A DNA stretch of 64,000 nucleotides from Pseudoips prasinana (GCA_951640165.1 OX621238.1:31458001-31522000); one strand, 5' to 3'; counted from the first letter of the stretch, positions 1-11,695 are shown. The notes: a model not told the origin generated them from the letters alone. Made by a program: numbers and translations.

Positions 1-130
1 TGGTGTCGCGGTGATCACTTACCACCAGGTGACCCACGCGCTCGTTTGTCGCCCTCTGATATAAAAAAAAACTACCTACTAACAAGCGCTTTTTGAAAGT
101 CTACGTGAGTAAAATCCTGCTTTTTTATTT
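1..130 (-). repeat. Dispersed repeat X, 3' part (copy 1)
   Basis: The stretch around 76-120 is the reverse complement of a core (cacgtagactt, then aagcgcttg) that also occurs near 2320 and 32130. Here it is joined to a GTGATCACTTACCACCAGGTGACC-type end at the window edge. It looks like the 3' end of a dispersed retroelement; the class is not resolved. Confidence 0.55.
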
Positions 131-655
131 ATTTTCATATAAATATAGTTCAAATTACACTTATTGCAATTTTAATGGATCATCACGCTATCACGCTAAG
201 TCGTGATTTTCTCTAAATAGAAACGAGCGCCGATTGATTCTGAGAGAGATTTTCAGGGGTCAAACTTAAAGTCATCACAGCGAACAGACTATATAATCTG
301 ATAAAAGTAATGCTTCATGAGTATGACCCTAATAATGAGTCATAAGAGACAGTATATAAGGTCGAAAGTTTTCTGACAGTGCTAAAAAGATCCCAGGTTT
401 CGGAAGACAGCATTGTACGGAATGACCGTTTCATAGTGAGTCAAGAGTTGAGTTGAACCATATAATAAGTAAATCAAGACGTTTGCTGATTGATACTTAC
501 TGAAGGCAGAGTCGTAAACATGCTCAATCGTTGGCAGCTGCTAACCAATAAATAACAAACGCTAATAATCCGACGCTTTTCTCATACACTTTTACTACCT
601 ACTCAAAAACCCATAATAATACTCAATACACATGACCACTCAGTTTCCAGAACGC
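131..655. other. AT-rich intergenic DNA, nothing recognised
   Basis: Stop codons are frequent in all frames and I see no splice-like exon, RNA gene or named repeat. Confidence 0.5.
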
Positions 656-667
656 GTAACACAAAAA

Positions 668-946
668 AACGGCCAAGTGCGAGTCGGACTCGCGCACGAA
701 GGGTTCCGTACCATTATCTATAAAAACGAGCGAAAATTTCAAGTTAGTTGTATGGGAGCCCCCTTAAATATTTATTTTATTTTGTTTTTTAGTATTAATT
801 GTTGTAGAGGCAACAGAAATACATTATCTGTGCATTTCAATTGTCTAACTATCACAGTTTATGAGATACAGCCTGGTAACCGACGGACAGACAGACAGCG
901 AAGTAATAGGGTCCGTTTTACACTTTGGGTACGGAACCCTGAAAAG
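668..946 (+). repeat. Dispersed repeat beginning GGCCAAGTGCGAGT (copy 1)
   Basis: It starts cggccaagtgcgagtcgg and ends gggtacggaaccctgaaaa. The motif gggttccgtacc near the start is inverted as ggtacggaaccct at the end, giving short internal inverted repeats. A second copy, split by another repeat, lies at 63018-63665. The ORF across it is not a host gene. Confidence 0.6.
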
Positions 947-1317
947 TATGGGTGCACTTAGTCTACTCTGTGGATTTTATGTTCGGTCTAAAAGTGTTAA
1001 CATACATAGGTACTGTACTTGTACCCACAAAATGTCATCAATAAATTATTAAGTTTTGAATATTAAAATAACTGTACTGAAACAGTTTCTTTTATTGCAC
1101 GTAAAATAACAAAATACAAACATAATAAGTAAGTTGGAGAGTTTGTGCAAATAGATGACCATAACTTATTTACGAGTTTATTTCGAGCTAATTAATCGCA
1201 AAATTTATAATTTCGGGGTAAAAATGTGTACAATCTGTCTAAATATTTACTAGTAACATTAAATATAACGCTTAACTAAAGTATATTATTCTTACCTTTA
1301 CATTTATATATATATAT
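947..1317. other. AT-rich intergenic DNA, nothing recognised
   Basis: No coding signal or clear repeat, apart from a short (TA)n run just before the Helitron-like end at 1318. Confidence 0.5.
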
Positions 1318-1490
1318 ACTAGCTGTGCTCCGCGGTGTTACCCGCGTTAAATTTTATAAATTTTCTTTGCTATAAACCTCACGGAGCCCGAGACCTTTCC
1401 AACAAATGCAAAACCGTGGAAATCGGTTCGTGCGTTCTGGAGTTATAGCGTCAGGAAGGAAAACCCGACTTATTTTTATATAGTAGATAT
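1318..1490 (-). mobile_element. Helitron-like non-autonomous element (copy 1, minus)
   Basis: On the + strand it begins actagctgtgctccgcgg and continues with a GC-rich hairpin (ccgcggtgttacccgcg), the inverted terminal structure shared by the other copies in this window. It continues with degenerate internal text to about 1490. The other terminus is diverged. Confidence 0.5.
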
Positions 1491-2101
1491 AAATATCTAC
1501 GACCTACGACATATATACACATACTGTATTATACATAAATTGTAACCAAGCATCGGTTAGACTATAACTGTAAGACAAAATGTATTTAATATATCTCAAA
1601 ACAGCAGATCCTATAACAGTTTTGATCAATCAAAATATGGAATACACGAATTAACACTTTTTTGTAATAACTTTAAACACAAACTTACAAGCTGGGGTGT
1701 TTGTAATTTAAGTTATAATAAAAAAGAAATAAATTGGAAAAACGCACAAAAGTGTTTTCATTTAAACTGACTGCTGATCTACAAGTACAAATGGTATTTG
1801 TGGAATAGTTACACAATAAATATTTGGCTCTTTATATAAAGTGTTTATATGGAAGGAAGAATCACTTCTCTTACTATATGTATTGATTATTTATTTTATA
1901 TTATATTGAAAAGTGTAATAAATAAATATAAATAATAAACTAAACTCCATTTAATTTTCCCGCCATGCTTCGCAGAGTCAACTAAAGAGGATGTAACAAG
2001 CTACGTTTGTGTTAGCATAGATGGATTGGAGTATCAATGACCGTGGCCAAAAAAAAAATATATATAAATATATGCTAGGCTAACGGGTTGGCGAACACAG
2101 T

Positions 2102-2235
2102 ATGTTGGTCATAGAACAAAGAGAAGCTGCTGTCAGTTCCCTGGGAGATATCCCCTCGGGTCGACTTCTAAACACTCCACGGGATGAAATGGGGTGGTTA
2201 TATTCTTTGCCATCAGCTGAACAGCAACAGTTACT
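2102..2235 (-). repeat. Repeat Y fragment (RTE-tailed SINE-like), minus
   Basis: Reverse complement of the head of the repeat seen full length at 48808-49042 and 63106-63345 (gacggcgaagaatatc ... atcccgtgg ... gtcgacccgagggaatat). The (GAT)n tail is absent here. Both ORFs over it are repeat-derived. Confidence 0.6.
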
Positions 2236-2287
2236 TCCTACGCAGAAATATATAATTATTCTGCATGGAAAGCTTGAAACATAAATA

Positions 2288-2495
2288 AATAAAATATAAT
2301 AAAAAAGGTTTTTATTCACGTAGACTTTAAAAAAGCGCTTGTAAATAGTCAGAACATATTTGTAGTAATATAGTTGTATACATTATTATTTCTAGTAACA
2401 TAGATATTTTGGTACACATTGTATGAAAACATTTATAAAATTTATTTTATTATATCTATGATATTTAGCTAGCTCGCATCAAGTTATTGTCAAGA
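2288..2495 (+). repeat. Dispersed repeat X (copy 2)
   Basis: About 190 bases, from the A-rich run before ggtttttattcacgtagac to gctagctcgcatcaagt. They match 32100-32305 closely with a few substitutions and small indels. The region is AT-rich with no coding capacity. Confidence 0.65.
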
Positions 2496-2964
2496 GATTA
2501 TAAACAAATTCGCTATTAAATTAGTCTCGCCTTAATTTAAAATTTTCTTCCTAACAAAGATGATATGTGATTGCATATTATTTCATCTACTCATATTTAC
2601 CATCAGCGTCATACATACGTTCAATAACATTTAGAATCTAACCAGTAAAAGCACTACAGTAACCATTGTCATAAATCTTTGTCCTAAGATAATAATATTC
2701 TGAATAATAAAAATAAGTCGCACACACTCAGCGAAACTTTTCATATCAAATAACTTTTCATACTCGCAATAAATATTGATGATGAATTGGTTTAAGTAAG
2801 TAGTACCTACTCAATCTGTGTAGATAAACGATGTTGCTATAAAAATGTACCGATTTTTTCATAAGTTATTTTTATTTAATAGTTCAGACACTTAACTACT
2901 CATAGAGTGCATGTGTCACCTCGCTACTGCCTCGGAAAACTCGTGTTTTAGCCATAAAGTTAGT

Positions 2965-3656
2965 TGTGTCGTCACTTCTCGGCCTATGTGTGCCGGATCG
3001 GCCGAGAAGTGACGACACATTGTCACCATTGCGGGAGCGACCTGGACTCTGCCCAGCATGCGCTGGAGGAGTGCCCGGCCTGGGAGGCCGAGAGACGAGT
3101 CCTGGTCGCTGAGATCGGACGGGATCTTTCGCCGCCAGCAGTCGTGTATGCGATGCTGGCTGGCGACTCCACCAAATGGGACGCCGTGGTCTCCTTCTGT
3201 GAGGCAGTTTTGCTGCAGAAGGAGGCCGCCGAACGGGATCGGGAAAGAGCCAATCCCGCTCGTAGGCGGAGGAGGCGTCGGGGTGGCGGCGGCAGCCGTT
3301 AGCCCAACTCCCCTCGGGGCCGCGGTGGCAGTATGAGAAGTGTCCTCAACTGCCGCCACGTACAAGCGGCTCCGGGATGACACCGATCTGTTTGTGGCGC
3401 AGTCGCTGTGCCGTACTGGCAGGAGTCGGCAATAGGGGAGGGCAATCCAAAGGAGCTCTCCCAGGGTTCGTGTCCCGACCATCTGGGACATGGCGCAAAA
3501 GGGGGGTACCGGAGCAGCATACCCGCGTTCCCGGGACTCCCCCATCAGGCGCCAAGAGAAGTCCACGGCAGGTAGGTTTAGTCGGTGCAAGTCCGACATA
3601 CCCACCCGCAGACACTTTTTGCGGGTGGCATGCGAAGGCATTCCCCCTGCCTTACC

Positions 3657-3686
<30 letters not shown>
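2965..3686 (+). mobile_element. 5'-truncated R1-clade non-LTR retrotransposon
   Basis: Plus-strand frames read the end of an R1-type ORF2: a CxxC motif (HCHHCG) followed by DSAQHALEECPAW, then the VVSFCEAVLLQKEAAER helix and an Arg/Gly-rich C-terminus stopping at 3300. A GC-rich 3' UTR of about 350 bases and a poly(A) run of nearly 30 follow. The 5' edge is a perfect 20-base inverted repeat (2965-2984 with 3000-3019, 15-base loop), as if the end had folded back. A related minus-strand copy lies at 52575-53044. The clade call rests on the recognisable C-terminal motif. Confidence 0.8.
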
Positions 3687-3687
<1 letters not shown>

Positions 3688-3689
3688 TA

Positions 3690-4280
3690 GGTATACTAAC
3701 TTTATGGTTTTAGCTTTGATTTACAACTAGTGGTGCGAGCTAAATCTAGTTATTTTGACTGACGTTAAGTTTTTATTTAGTAACAATTTTTAGTCTTAGT
3801 AACTAAGACCTAAATTCTTTCAATTTATTATCCTTTACAATAAATTACCCTAGATGTTATTAATAAAATAACGTACCATAAACATACCCCATTTATTAAC
3901 TCATGTAACATTGGACTTTGAAAGAATTGTTTTATTTTTTTATTTTATGGATTTTGTACACATAGAAATAACAAAAGTAAATTAAATAAAGGAGACACAG
4001 GTAGTAACATGGGTGCAGCTTATTTCAAATTGTTTTGGTTATAGATTACATAAATTTCATAAGTACGTAGAAAATTAATCAGTGTGTATTAGTTTTAATT
4101 TTTTAAATACAGTAAATATTATTTAAACATAAAAATGTATTATTATCACTTATAATTTTATTATTGGTTTATACCAATCAAAAATAAATGTTGATCACTT
4201 TAGTAGTCCTCCGTTTTATTAGTTTAATTCAGGTATTTGTAAAAAAGAAAATATCCTAATTTGCAACTCGTCTATCTATC
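3690..4280. other. AT-rich intergenic DNA, nothing recognised
   Basis: No ORF, splice-like exon or named repeat is visible between the R1-like poly(A) run and the next LINE fragment. Confidence 0.5.
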
Positions 4281-4289
4281 AGAGCAATT

Positions 4290-4919
4290 TTTCAACTAAA
4301 AATGACTGACTGCTGCCAACCATATTTTAAACGATATAAGATTTTGACTATGCCGTCTCTCTATATCCTAGAAGTTCTAGTATTTGTTAGGACAAATACG
4401 AACTTATTTCCCCGTCTGGCCGATGTAGTTCCTCGAAACAGACGTGATATCAGTAGGCTATGTCTAAATCCAGCTAGGACTGCACTTATGCGTAAAAGTG
4501 TTGTATGCATGGCTCCGGTGATTTTCAATAAACTACCAAAAGAATGGAAAAGTCTACCAGTTAATGAATTTAAGCGAGCAATTAAATCACTTTTAGTAGA
4601 AATAGCTTATTATGATATTTCAGAATATTTGGCGGATAAGTTCTAGCTTGATATTAAACATACATAATTTTTATATATAAGTTTTATGTTGACATTATAA
4701 TCCACTAAATAATTCTTAATATTAAATTGCTATAAACTTTTTTTTGATGATATTATTATGTTTTTATTCTGTTTCTTGTTTTGTATGACTTAGATTTTTT
4801 TATATAACCTCATGTATTAAATTTAAGTTTAACTATGTAACATCTTGCATGCAATTGACTTATTTGTATGTTTACACATGCTTATGCAAATAAATTACTT
4901 ACTTACTTACTTACTTACT
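4290..4919 (+). mobile_element. LINE 3' end with reverse-transcriptase C-terminus
   Basis: The 114-residue ORF 4302-4646 reads as the C-terminal tail of a LINE ORF2 (PYFKRYKILTMPSLYILEV ... PRNRRD ... MRKSVVCMAPVIFNKLP). The same tail, diverged, is read at 40150-40520. An AT-rich 3' UTR follows and ends in (TTAC)n at about 4898-4918, a short-repeat tail rather than poly(A). The element is 5'-truncated. It belongs to the Jockey/CR1 group of LINEs; the exact family is not assigned. Confidence 0.75.
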
Positions 4920-5091
4920 AGTTACTCAGTTAGTTCAAAAGCTATGATAAAAGATGCTAAAAGATCTGAAGCATAGACAGATAGACTGATAACATTAGAG
5001 CGCCAGCCATGTTATCTTAATATAGTTTAATTATAATTAACAATTTTTTTTAAATAATTAAATAAACATTTTTTTATCTAATCCCATTCAG

Positions 5092-5444
5092 CGAACCCTT
5101 TTATTTAATACCCATATCATGGGGGTGCATTTCAAATTGCCAATCCGCCACCTTAGATGTCCGCCATGTTGGATTTAAGTCACGTGACTATTTTTTTGTA
5201 TTCCTGACAGCAAATCCTTTCATTTGATTCCCATATTATGGGGGTGCATTTCAAATGGCCAATCCGCCATCTTGGATGTCCGCCATGTTGGATTTAAGTC
5301 ACGTGACTATTTTTTTCATATTCCTGACAGAAAATCCTTTCATTTGATACCCATATCATGGGTGTGCATTTCAAATAGCCAATCCGCCATCTTGGATGTC
5401 CGCCATGTTGGATTTAAGTCACGTCGTATTCCTGGCAGCAAATC
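5092..5444. repeat. Tandem array, three units of about 120 bp
   Basis: Units start near 5097, 5216 and 5336. Each carries catgggggtgcatttcaaat, two GCCAT-containing motifs (ccgccatcttggat and ccgccatgttggat, with variants) and, in units 1 and 2, a CACGTGAC box. Unit 3 has lost the end of that box. The array is short and well conserved between units. Confidence 0.85.
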
Positions 5445-6035
5445 AAAGTCAAAATAAGATTCCAAGATTTTCTTACATACATAGATACAAGTGAAGCTAA
5501 TAAAAGCGTGTTAAAAAGGCATTTTCTGCACTAGGAAACTAAATATCTGTATATAATATATGTATCTGTATCATACAAATAGTAGCATCGTGCGGAAACC
5601 AAGCTCGTGGGTATCAATTCAGTAGAAAGGAGGTTAGCCCTAGTCTAGCTGCGACAAGCGATACGTTGTATGCAAATGCATATGCTAATGTAGAGTAGTA
5701 GGAAGTAGGTAAAGATTTAAAACCAACATAAAAATATGATTCGTTTATATGCCGAACATTCAGTATATAAAAGTCAGTGGCAATCACATCGTAAAGCCAA
5801 CTGGAATTAGACCAAGAGCTGATATGATCAAGACGTAGATACTATATAATAAATAAAGTTCTGTAGACTAATTTCGACCACAGCGGCCAGTCTAATGTAG
5901 AGTAGCCATCAGCGTAGGACATATTATAGTGCAAGTGTGTGCGCAAACACAGGGGCACCTATATTCCCTCACTCTCATTATCCGACGGGATGACTAGCGA
6001 ATTCAGAAAGAGGTCAAGTACAGGACCGACGGCTT
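5445..6035. other. Intergenic DNA, nothing recognised
   Basis: I see no coding exon or clear repeat. Short stretches around 5880-6030 look repeat-like but have no partner elsewhere in the window. Confidence 0.4.
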
Positions 6036-6185
6036 TCCGCGCTCTCTGAGACTCGGGGGTATAATACCGCCAACTCCCAGACTCGGCTGATACAAAAAAA
6101 ATGTCTTTATAGAAAAATCCCAAAAATCAGTTTTATGCCCACCCGGGATATGAACTCAGGACTTCGTTATCTGCGGTTGAAGAAA
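6036..6185 (-). mobile_element. tRNA-derived SINE, minus
   Basis: The reverse complement shows a tRNA-like head with a B-box-like stretch (gttcatatcccgggtggg), followed by a body with gagtctgggagttggcgg and a pyrimidine/purine-rich tail. The same body is at 46370-46540 and, degenerate, at 24565-24730 and 23855-24000. Confidence 0.55.
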
Positions 6186-6795
6186 AATGGCGAATTACAT
6201 ATTTTCTTTCATAACTCCTTCAATATGAGTATCAAATATAAGTATGAGATTTGTCAGAGGCTTTTTAAATTTAATATTTTTTATTATATTTATAGCATAA
6301 CATGGACTACTGACTGTATTACAGACACCTTACTTTCTTTGTTATTTTATCGTATAACAGAATTATTATGTTACAATCAGATGAATGATGACTTCCAGGG
6401 TAAGATAATATTGTTGTTTATATACAGAAAGTACAAAGACAACGGATCTAAAAAAATAACAGCTTTAAAGCTTAATATTTTACCATCGCAATAATAAATC
6501 TCAGCACTTGTCTCAACCTCTTTATTTTATATCTCAAAACTGGTAGCAACATAAGTGAACGTACCTAAATTATAGAGAAGTAAAAATGTACACCAAAAAT
6601 AGTAATAGATGGATTTTATTACTTAAGCACTGCTGCGTCATTCAATTCTCAAAATATACCAAGGTTTTATTGGGGTTAACTATCTCAAAGAGTTATTTTA
6701 AGTGCGAACAAACACACTGACACTTTGTAATTATTAAGGTTTCTTGAGACTCATAGTTTAAGAATAAACTTCTGAAATGAGTGACAGACTAACAC

Positions 6796-6885
6796 ATCAT
6801 CATCATCATCATATCAGCCGAAAGACGTCCACCGCTGGACAAAGGCCTCCCCCAAAAATCTCCACAATAGCCGGTCCTGCGCTGA
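6796..6885 (-). mobile_element. RTE-type LINE 3' tail, minus
   Basis: It begins (atc)n on the + strand, then agccgaaagacgtccaccg and ggacaaaggcctcccc. Its reverse complement is the common tail ending ggcctttgtccagc ... gatgatgatg seen at 48120, 52250 and 54900. Confidence 0.65.
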
Positions 6886-7467
6886 ACAAATAATCCTACT
6901 CATCACACAATGATTTTTCCTGGGTGGGGTTTGAACCAACGACCTCTGGCAATCGGGGTCACTAACTTCTAGAACAACAGCCCAGTAATTTAAAAGTATT
7001 CCATGTATTTAATAAAATAAAGAGTATTATGTTGATACTTCAGTTTGTTATCTTACATATGCATAACGTACGTCAAATGGTCGCTGATTCTTAATCTAGT
7101 TGAAATTTTTATACTCAATGCAATGGATGCTGTCCCTATCCAGCGGCTTCACAGACTAACACACTGATATATAATCCAAAAATAGGCAGTTCGAAATACA
7201 TATATATATTATAGATGCATTACACCTAGACACAACAAATAATCGTGCTCATTACACAATGATTTTTCCTGGGTGGGGTTTGAACTAACGACCTCTGGCA
7301 ATCGGGGTCACTAACTTCTAGAACAACAGCCCACTGATATAAAATTATTCCATGTACCTATTAAATAAAGAGTATTATGTTGATACTTCAGTTTGTTATC
7401 TTTCATATGAATAACGTACGTCAAATGGTCGCTGATTCTTAATCTAGTTGAACTTTTTATAGTCAAT
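6883..7467 (-). repeat. Tandem duplication carrying a SINE
   Basis: Two closely similar segments, about 6883-7118 and 7233-7467. Each holds a minus-strand tRNA-like SINE (tgggtggggtttgaac, acctctggcaatcggggtc) plus about 120 bases of identical flank (gagtattatgttgatacttc, acgtacgtcaaatggtcgc). The flanking sequence is duplicated with the SINE, so this is a segmental duplication rather than two insertions. Confidence 0.7.
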
Positions 7468-9654
7468 ATAAAAAATAGCCATCGGTTTATGTTGAGTGGT
7501 CTATGTCCAGATATTGGCAGCAGTTTCCTTTGCCGTTTATAGCAGTGCGGTGACCTTACTATTTTTTAGTACCCACAAACATGGGTGTTTGACGGCCCGA
7601 AGGTGGATAGATTGACAAAACTTATATTCTGCTTTTTAGGTTAAAGTTTAGTACTCAAAGAGACTGTTTCAGTCGTTTCGTGTGACAGTTTCCGCTTCAG
7701 TAATTCATGTATGTACCTCTTTAATAAAAAAGCTTTTCTAAAATTTATTTTACTAATTTTATATTCTATTATACAAAAGATTCTCATTAGAAGGGACAGA
7801 CTTAACAGCTAGTTTAATCGTGACTGTGCAATCAGGCAAGCACATGGCTTATCGCGCTTGCATAAGGGGCCGTGCTAATAAGGATCCTGACGTTTACTCA
7901 TGAAAGTTTAGTTTATAATAAGGCTTTAAAGTCCTGTAAGAAGACTTACATTTGAGCGGATGCCGCGCATGTCGCCTCTAATATGAGCGCACATAATACA
8001 CAAGACGACTTAGGAACACTCTTGTGAATGAAAATAATTTACACGAAACTTTTTTAATTCAGCCAACGATAGCTTTATTTATTTTTAACAAAATTCTTAA
8101 ATTGAAGCATAATCAATGTCACTGAATGTCACAGTTAAATTATCTGCCAAAATTTACAAAAGCCCATGATTCCAACAATAAACTAAAATGAGCTCATAGT
8201 AGTTTAAGCGTTAAAATAAATAAATACACCGCTATTTAATGTTAAAAGTGAGTGATTAAAATGGTTTAAAATCAAGTCAGTTTAACAATTACCGTTAAAG
8301 TCCTGGATTCAACAATAATAACCTTTTTTCTTTTTTTTATAATTATCTTTGGCTTTCTTTATTTCTGGGTGGGCTATGAACATAAATACGTAAACATGAA
8401 TCAATTAAACTATGGTAAGTTATTACATAGTGTATTTAAAAATGTGCAAATGTGCTTAACTTAACTTATAAGTCCTCAATTGTGTCACATTTTTTGTGAT
8501 TTATTAATCCAGTGCAGCGATACAGAGAAAGGACTTTTGATTGTAAGAAGTAGAAAATTATATTGTCTCTGCCTACCCCTCTGGGAAACTCACACTTGCT
8601 GAGTTTATGCATGTTCATATTTACGTTTATGAATGATACGATATATTACAATGAAAAAGAAAACTATAAGTAGCATGAATCGTAACACGAATACGGGTTT
8701 ACTTTTCTAATATGGGTAATAATTCTAAATAAGTAATGACTATTTGTCCCATTATCTATTATATAAAAATAATGTTTGTCTGTATTTCCTTTATAGAATC
8801 GTATACTATGCATTTGATCATGTGACGATTTTCCTCAAAGTTTTATGCATGAGCCCACGAAAGTTTCTGAGTTGGTACGACCAATCTTCGACAGATGGCT
8901 CCACTATCATTCCAATGAATTTTATTGGCCGTAGCAACGCGCGCAGATTACAGTTAATTAGTTGTTGTTTTGTTGTGTTCATAAAAACAAACTGAATAAA
9001 TTAAAGAAAAGTTTAATACTTAGTATTTCTGCAAACATTGGCTCACAGATTCGATTTAACGTAATATGTATATTTGAACTCAATACATGCCAAAGGTGTT
9101 ACGTAGATGTTTCTATCACATACGTGCGAGGTAGCTGAGCGGCACGTGATAGTGTGGTGAAGCTAAGATATGGTTTTCTTCATCTGATTGAGCTTGGGCT
9201 CCTGCTTAAAAGCAATAAAGCAAGTGAAAGTGTCCTAGGCTAAATAACTTACATTGTTTCACTCCACAATCGAGGTGAGCGGGAGCTCAATCAAATCAGA
9301 CTACAAACTAATAAGTAACTGGTATTAGGGACACTACTTTTAGGGATTGAACACCGGATCAAAGTTGCTGAAGTGGAGATGCATGAGAGAGGAGATGCTT
9401 AGTTTTTTTCGTCCCTCGTACGCATTCCTCGCGCAAGTATCTTGTTTATTCCCTATCGCTCCGATTGCCCTTTTACACTTCTACCGAGCAAGGCTATTGG
9501 TAGACTTATTTATGGCATATCTCTGATGGTAATGCAGACGGAGAAGCGAGCAGTTTTTCACACATTTCTTAACAGTCTTTATTGTGCATGCATCTTCTTG
9601 TTAGATTTAGAACAGCACATATAATCTCTAATCTCTTAAATCTCCTTTTTTCAG
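7468..9654. other. Intergenic DNA upstream of gene A
   Basis: No feature I can name. Several ORFs of 60-83 codons occur but have no splice context or recognisable motif. If gene A has further 5' exons they may lie here, but I could not find one ending in phase 1. Confidence 0.4.
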
Positions 9655-9990
9655 ACCATTTATTTACAAGTCACGCTATAAGCTCAGAGGGTGATTCCTC
9701 CTCATCATCGCAAAGTGAACTTTTCGGCCAACAACCATTTGTCCTTCAACTATACGAATTAACAAGAGACGGACAAAAAAAGGGTGACCTGGGCCTCGGC
9801 AAAAATACAACTTTGCCAACACCAGTAAAGAAAAAGAAGCTTAAAAAGAAGAAATCTATGCCGCATAATGAATCAAGTCATTCTAGCATATCGTCAGAAA
9901 GTAGATCTGATGATAGTTCAGTAGCACCTTCACTTGTTAACATGAAAGAAGAGTATTACGACGCTCATGAAAGTTACCATATATTTTCAG
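9655..9990 (+). CDS. Gene A exon (internal, phase 1 to 1)
   Basis: 336 nt between acceptor tctcctttttttcag and donor TTTTCAG/gtaata, both good matches. It holds the Ser run and Lys cluster of gene A and ends EEYYDAHESYHIFS. Confidence 0.65.
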
Positions 9991-11695
9991 GTAATACCAT
10001 TAAAAAGCGACTATAATTTTTTAATTTGTTATTCAAATTGGAGGTTTTTAAGATCATTCGATTATTTATCACAAGCATAACTTAACTAATAAGTATTAAT
10101 AAAATATTCCGCATATCATTGAGAGATTATTAAAACATTTCGTTATAATATGAGTGTTCACAATTTTTGATGAGACTTAATAAGAATGTAAATATCGTAT
10201 GTTTAAAGAGAGGATAGTTCTACTTGCCAGTAGTTTATTACAATACAAAATGATTAAATGGAATAACTAACTAACATATGAGTCCACACATCACCGTGGG
10301 ATAGCGAAGTAGATAACCAAATTTTATAAGTATAAAACTTCCTTAACGGCCAAACGCGCTCTAATTTTTAATCATCTATGTAAGGATTTTTCTATAATTT
10401 ACAGAAATATTAAATCCACCGGCTTCATTAATACCTACGGTACACGTAGAAGCTCATTCTAGACAGTCCGATCATCGAAAAGTGACAACGGAATCCTCAA
10501 CACTTAAATCGGGAAATGTGATTCAGAACGCATCTTCTACAATAATAGTAAGTTGAACACCGACAGTGGATTGATGAGAAACATAGAGTTTCAAATAAAA
10601 GTTTATATTTTTTTCTATTTTAGTATTTATCTCAGGCCTAAGTAAAGGGCTTATCGATAATTCATAAACAAGATTCAAAGTTGCAATGACTTACTGGCAC
10701 TTGTAAGGTTTTGTTTTGTTATTTGTTTTTTAAAAAGACGACACCTGCATTAGGGAAATTAATGGCTTATTTGCGGGGCATTTCACAAACTTAATTGACG
10801 GACACAAAGTACATCCAGACTCAGAACAACTATTTATGGGTCACACAAATAGTTGTCCTGCGCGGGAATGAACCTGGGACACGAAGTGGCGAGACGACTG
10901 TCTTAACCGCTGCGCCACACGTGTGGCGCAAGTAAATTATATTTAAGTTTAAAGTAAATAAAGATACTTTAATACTTTCAATTTAAAATAATAATTGGTT
11001 CTAAGATAATCACACCATATCAGCTTAGTACTAAGATAACACTGCCGTCATCAGCATTTGCGGACATTCGGTCAGTACATTTACAGCGCCAAAGAGATCA
11101 CTTGAAAGTTTTCCCGTGCTACTAGTATGCAATACCAGCCAAATCTATACATGCATAACATATTTCAAATCGAATTGTCTCTTTGTGATATCAATATAAC
11201 TCTACTTAATGCGTATGAAACTATATACGGTATTATTAACAAAAATTTACTTATAAAATTGTTGATGGATAATCTCCAAAACGGCTGAACTAGTTGCATA
11301 AGCTAATGTTATAAGTATAGGGTGACTTTAATCCCAAAATAAAACTGTTCCAAGAGATAGATAAATAACGCCAAATAATTTATCCGGGCGAAACCACGTG
11401 GGGCAGCTAGTACAGATATTAAATAATACAATATTGAATAAATAAAATCATTGATCCCACGTAGCTGTCAAGTTGACATTAGGCAAGCTGTAAGAAATAT
11501 AGACATTCCCACGCTTAAAACTGTGTAGAATATCCCCAAAATGGTTGATGCAGAAACATACACTCGACTGAAATTCAATACTAAAAGCCGGGCTTTATAT
11601 TTTGTGAAAGACTTTTCTTAAGGAGACTTTTCTTATAATATTTGTCTGTAATCGTGTTATTCTTTTCGCAGAAACCATTCACCGGATCGGAGTGA
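9655..11695 (+). CDS. Gene A: unknown Ser/Lys-rich protein, 3' part (3 exons)
   Basis: I do not recognise this gene. Three exons chain in frame: 9655-9990, 10405-10547 and 11672-11695, giving about 167 residues. The first is entered in phase 1 (acceptor tttttcag) with no start of its own, so the 5' end is upstream or outside the window. The protein is hydrophilic: a Ser run (GDSSSSSQSELFG), a Lys cluster (KKKKLKKKKS) that could serve nuclear targeting, then Ser/Asp-rich text. The last exon has only seven sense codons (KPFTGSE) and a TGA at 11693-11695, with AATAAA at 11794. The phase changes from 1 to 0 at the last intron, unlike genes B and C. It could instead be an upstream part of gene B using an alternative last exon, but the frames argue against direct joining. 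Confidence 0.55.
10405..10547 (+). CDS. Gene A exon (internal, phase 1 to 0)
   Basis: 143 nt, acceptor tttacag, donor ATAATA/gtaagt (consensus). It reads ILNPPASLIPTVHVEAHSRQ and on to NASSTII with no stop. The exit phase is 0. Confidence 0.6.
10795..10930 (-). mobile_element. tRNA-like SINE type 2, minus
   Basis: The reverse complement begins gtgtggcgcagcggttaagac (A-box-like), then a B-box-like ggttcattcccgcgc, and ends with ttgttctgagtctggatgta and tttgtgtccgtc. It lies in the last intron of gene A. Related copies are at 14760, 29190, 36525 and 56757. Confidence 0.65.
11265..11413 (+). mobile_element. Helitron-like non-autonomous element (copy 2)
   Basis: It ends gggcgaaaccacgtggggcagctagta: a GC hairpin remnant followed by CTAG and T. 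The inner part (aaaacggctgaac) resembles the middle of other copies. The 5' end is diverged. Confidence 0.45.
11672..11695 (+). CDS. Gene A putative last exon (8 codons with stop)
   Basis: A strong pyrimidine tract (ttattcttttcgcag) precedes AAA CCA TTC ACC GGA TCG GAG TGA, in the phase required by the previous exon. AATAAA lies about 100 bases downstream. The short length makes this the weakest of the three exons. Confidence 0.45.
   Translation, partial: KPFTGSE

Noticed and set aside
2916..3641. 241-codon minus-strand ORF
   Set aside because: It is the antisense of the GC-rich R1-like element. The sense strand carries the recognisable ORF2 end.
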